NCBI RefSeq assembly: GCF_016031635.1
Contig: NZ_JACEGD010000006.1
Location: 62,001 to 126,000 of the forward strand
Length of the DNA stretch: 64,000 bases
Direction: 5' to 3'
Source: Bradyrhizobium diversitatis
Lineage (GTDB): Bacteria; Pseudomonadota; Alphaproteobacteria; Rhizobiales; Xanthobacteraceae
Shown here: positions 62,647-64,000 of the stretch, in pieces
Numbering within the stretch: position 1 is the first letter of the stretch
Layout: each line of letters opens with the position of its first letter
Translations under genes and position numbers: made by a program
The notes under the pieces: generated by a model
The model's database searches: none
What the model was told of the DNA's origin: nothing
Seen by the model: the letters and a program-made list of their open reading frames with translations, nothing else

Positions 62647-63480
62647 TTACCGCGCGCCGATCGCCTTGAATTGACGTACCTGCTCCGTCAGCGCCCGCTC
62701 AACCGGCAGTCGCTCCATCGAGGAGGCGCCGTAGAAGCCATGGCAGTGGCGGGTGTTCTTCATAATGAAATCGGCGTCGGCGGGATCCGCGATCGGACCG
62801 CCATGCGCGAGTACCAGGATGTCTGGATTGACACTGAGCGCTGCGGAAGCCCAGGTGTCGATACGCGCGGGGCAGTCCCCGAGCTTTGGCGCGGTGTGCG
62901 CACCGATCGTGCCGCCGGTCGTCAGGCCCATGTGGCAGACGATGATGTCGGCGCCGGCGATCGCCATCGCGGCGGCTTCCTTCTCGCTGAACACGTAGGG
63001 CGTGGTCAGCATGTCCTTGTCGTGCGCCTTTGCGATCATGTCGATCTCGAGCGCATAGGACATGCCGGTCTCCTCGAGATTGGCGCGGAAGGTGCCGTCG
63101 ATCAGCCCGACGGTCGGAAAGTTCTGGACGCCTGCGAAACCAAGCGCCTTCAGCTGGTCGAGGAAGACATCCATGTCGCGGAAGGGATCGGTGCCGTTGA
63201 CGCCCGCCAGCACGGGGGTCTGGTCGACCACAGGGAGCACTTCGCAGGCCATCTCCAGCACGATGGCATTGGCGTCGCCGTAGGCCATCAGGCCAGCGAG
63301 CGAGCCGCGGCCGGCCATGCGATAGCGGCCGGAATTGTAGATGACGATGAGATCGACGCCGCCAGCTTCCTCGCATTTGGCCGACAGCCCGGTGCCAGCA
63401 CCTCCACCAACGATCGGCACGCCGCGCCTCGCCATGTCGCGAAACTTCTTCAGGAGGGCTGCGCGTTCAAATCTGGCCAT
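62647..63480 (-). CDS. TIM-barrel PEP-hydrolase-like protein (Tm-1 C-terminal domain)
   Basis: A 277-residue protein of the phosphoenolpyruvate-hydrolase-like TIM-barrel family. [40 protein letters not shown], and [20 protein letters not shown] are characteristic. The next gene upstream encodes the matching Tm-1-like ATP-binding domain; in plants the two are fused in the Tm-1 protein. Function in bacteria is not established. Gap to the upstream gene is 3 bases. Confidence 0.88.
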   Translation of the reverse strand: MARFERAALLKKFRDMARRGVPIVGGGAGTGLSAKCEEAGGVDLIVIYNSGRYRMAGRGSLAGLMAYGDANAIVLEMACEVLPVVDQTPVLAGVNGTDPFRDMDVFLDQLKALGFAGVQNFPTVGLIDGTFRANLEETGMSYALEIDMIAKAHDKDMLTTPYVFSEKEAAAMAIAGADIIVCHMGLTTGGTIGAHTAPKLGDCPARIDTWASAALSVNPDILVLAHGGPIADPADADFIMKNTRHCHGFYGASSMERLPVERALTEQVRQFKAIGAR

Positions 63481-63483
63481 CGC

Positions 63484-64000
63484 TCACCTCGCTAGCCTCC
63501 GCCGCGCGCCGGTGCGGCCGAACAGGGTTCGGAACGCACTGACGATGGCGGCGGCGAAATCGGGATCGTTGATGTTCTTGGGCGTGCGAACGAGCTGGCG
63601 GTTGCCGGTCTGCCGCACGGTCCGCTCCAGCGTGCGAAACAGTGCGGCGTCGGCATCCGGATCCCAGAACGGCTGGCCGCGCGCGTCGAGGGCTGAGACG
63701 CCACCCTCGGGGAGGAAGAAACGCACAGGGCCGTCCATCTGGTTGAGCCGATCGGCGATCCAGCGGCCCATGCGCTCGTTCTCCTCGGCGGTCGTCCGCA
63801 TCAGCGTCACTTGCGGATTGTGGACGTGGAACTTGCGGCCACGATAGCGTTCGGGAATGGTGTCCGGCGCACCGAAATTGACCATGTCGAGTGCGCCGAC
63901 CGAGCCCACATAGGGCAGGCGGCTGCGGATGATCGCCCCGAAGCGGTCATCGATCGCCGGAAACACGCCGCCCATCAAGAGGTCGCAGATCTCGGTCGTG
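63484..64000 (-). CDS. Tm-1-like ATP-binding (UPF0261) protein, 5' end missing
   Basis: The C-terminal 172 residues of a UPF0261/Tm-1-like protein; the frame is open to the window end. Visible: [40 protein letters not shown] and [20 protein letters not shown]. It is directly followed by the TIM-barrel partner gene. Confidence 0.88.
   Translation of the reverse strand, partial: TTEICDLLMGGVFPAIDDRFGAIIRSRLPYVGSVGALDMVNFGAPDTIPERYRGRKFHVHNPQVTLMRTTAEENERMGRWIADRLNQMDGPVRFFLPEGGVSALDARGQPFWDPDADAALFRTLERTVRQTGNRQLVRTPKNINDPDFAAAIVSAFRTLFGRTGARRRLAR

Overview
The window looks like the chromosome of a high-GC alphaproteobacterium of the Bradyrhizobium/Rhodopseudomonas type. This rests on family content and style: GC-rich codon use, FixJ-type regulators, palindromic GC-rich intergenic repeats, a malonate decarboxylase cluster, many ABC importers and amidases, and a CoxLMS-type molybdenum hydroxylase cluster. 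It is a inference from gene content; there is no rRNA or marker gene here. No tRNA, rRNA, IS transposase, phage gene or CRISPR array was seen.

Layout. (1) 1-5.6 kb, + strand: fumC (5' end cut by the window), a small cupin gene, mqo and cioAB, ending in a strong hairpin. Together they form a route fumarate > malate > oxaloacetate with electrons to quinone and then to O2. (2) 5.7-9.5 kb: a frameshifted Tat-exported oxalate decarboxylase (-) and a YdeP-type molybdopterin oxidoreductase (+). (3) 9.5-16.9 kb, - strand: two secreted proteins, an RND efflux adaptor and pump, a thioesterase and an orphan PAS histidine kinase. (4) 17.1-25.1 kb, + strand: a secreted alpha/beta hydrolase, then the complete biotin-independent malonate decarboxylase operon mdcA-C-D-E-G-B-F-H, preceded by an overlapping 25-codon ORF. 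(5) 25.15-28.9 kb, - strand: a candidate small RNA with a C-rich anti-Shine-Dalgarno-like segment, then an AaeXAB-like efflux operon. (6) 29.0-33.6 kb: a PAS histidine kinase with a FixJ-type and a single-domain response regulator, and a divergent AraC regulator.

(7) 33.8-48.4 kb is a nitrogen-compound uptake and hydrolysis region: an amidase with an MFS carrier, a transthyretin/HIU-hydrolase-like protein, a polyamine-type ABC importer interrupted by a palindromic repeat, a second amidase, a hydantoin-racemase-like protein without the usual cysteines, a damaged GntR regulator, a NitT/TauT-type ABC importer, an arylmalonate-decarboxylase-like protein with one cysteine, and a dihydropyrimidinase/hydantoinase. 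(8) 48.7-64 kb, - strand: an FMN azoreductase, an SMP-30/isochorismatase fusion whose catalytic Cys is Ser, a lactonase-like MBL protein, an amidohydrolase, CoxE (VWA) and CoxD (MoxR) type maturation factors, a molybdenum hydroxylase whose large subunit is split into two cistrons, its FeS and FAD subunits, two CoxG-like SRPBCC proteins, a giant hendecad-repeat flotillin-like protein, and a two-gene version of the plant Tm-1 protein (the second gene is cut by the window end).

The most unusual items are the split large subunit with a proline-rich tail, the flotillin-like protein built from about 48 hendecads in 44-residue units, the Cys-to-Ser isochorismatase fusion, the candidate sRNA, and the repeat lying between the binding-protein and permease genes of an ABC operon.
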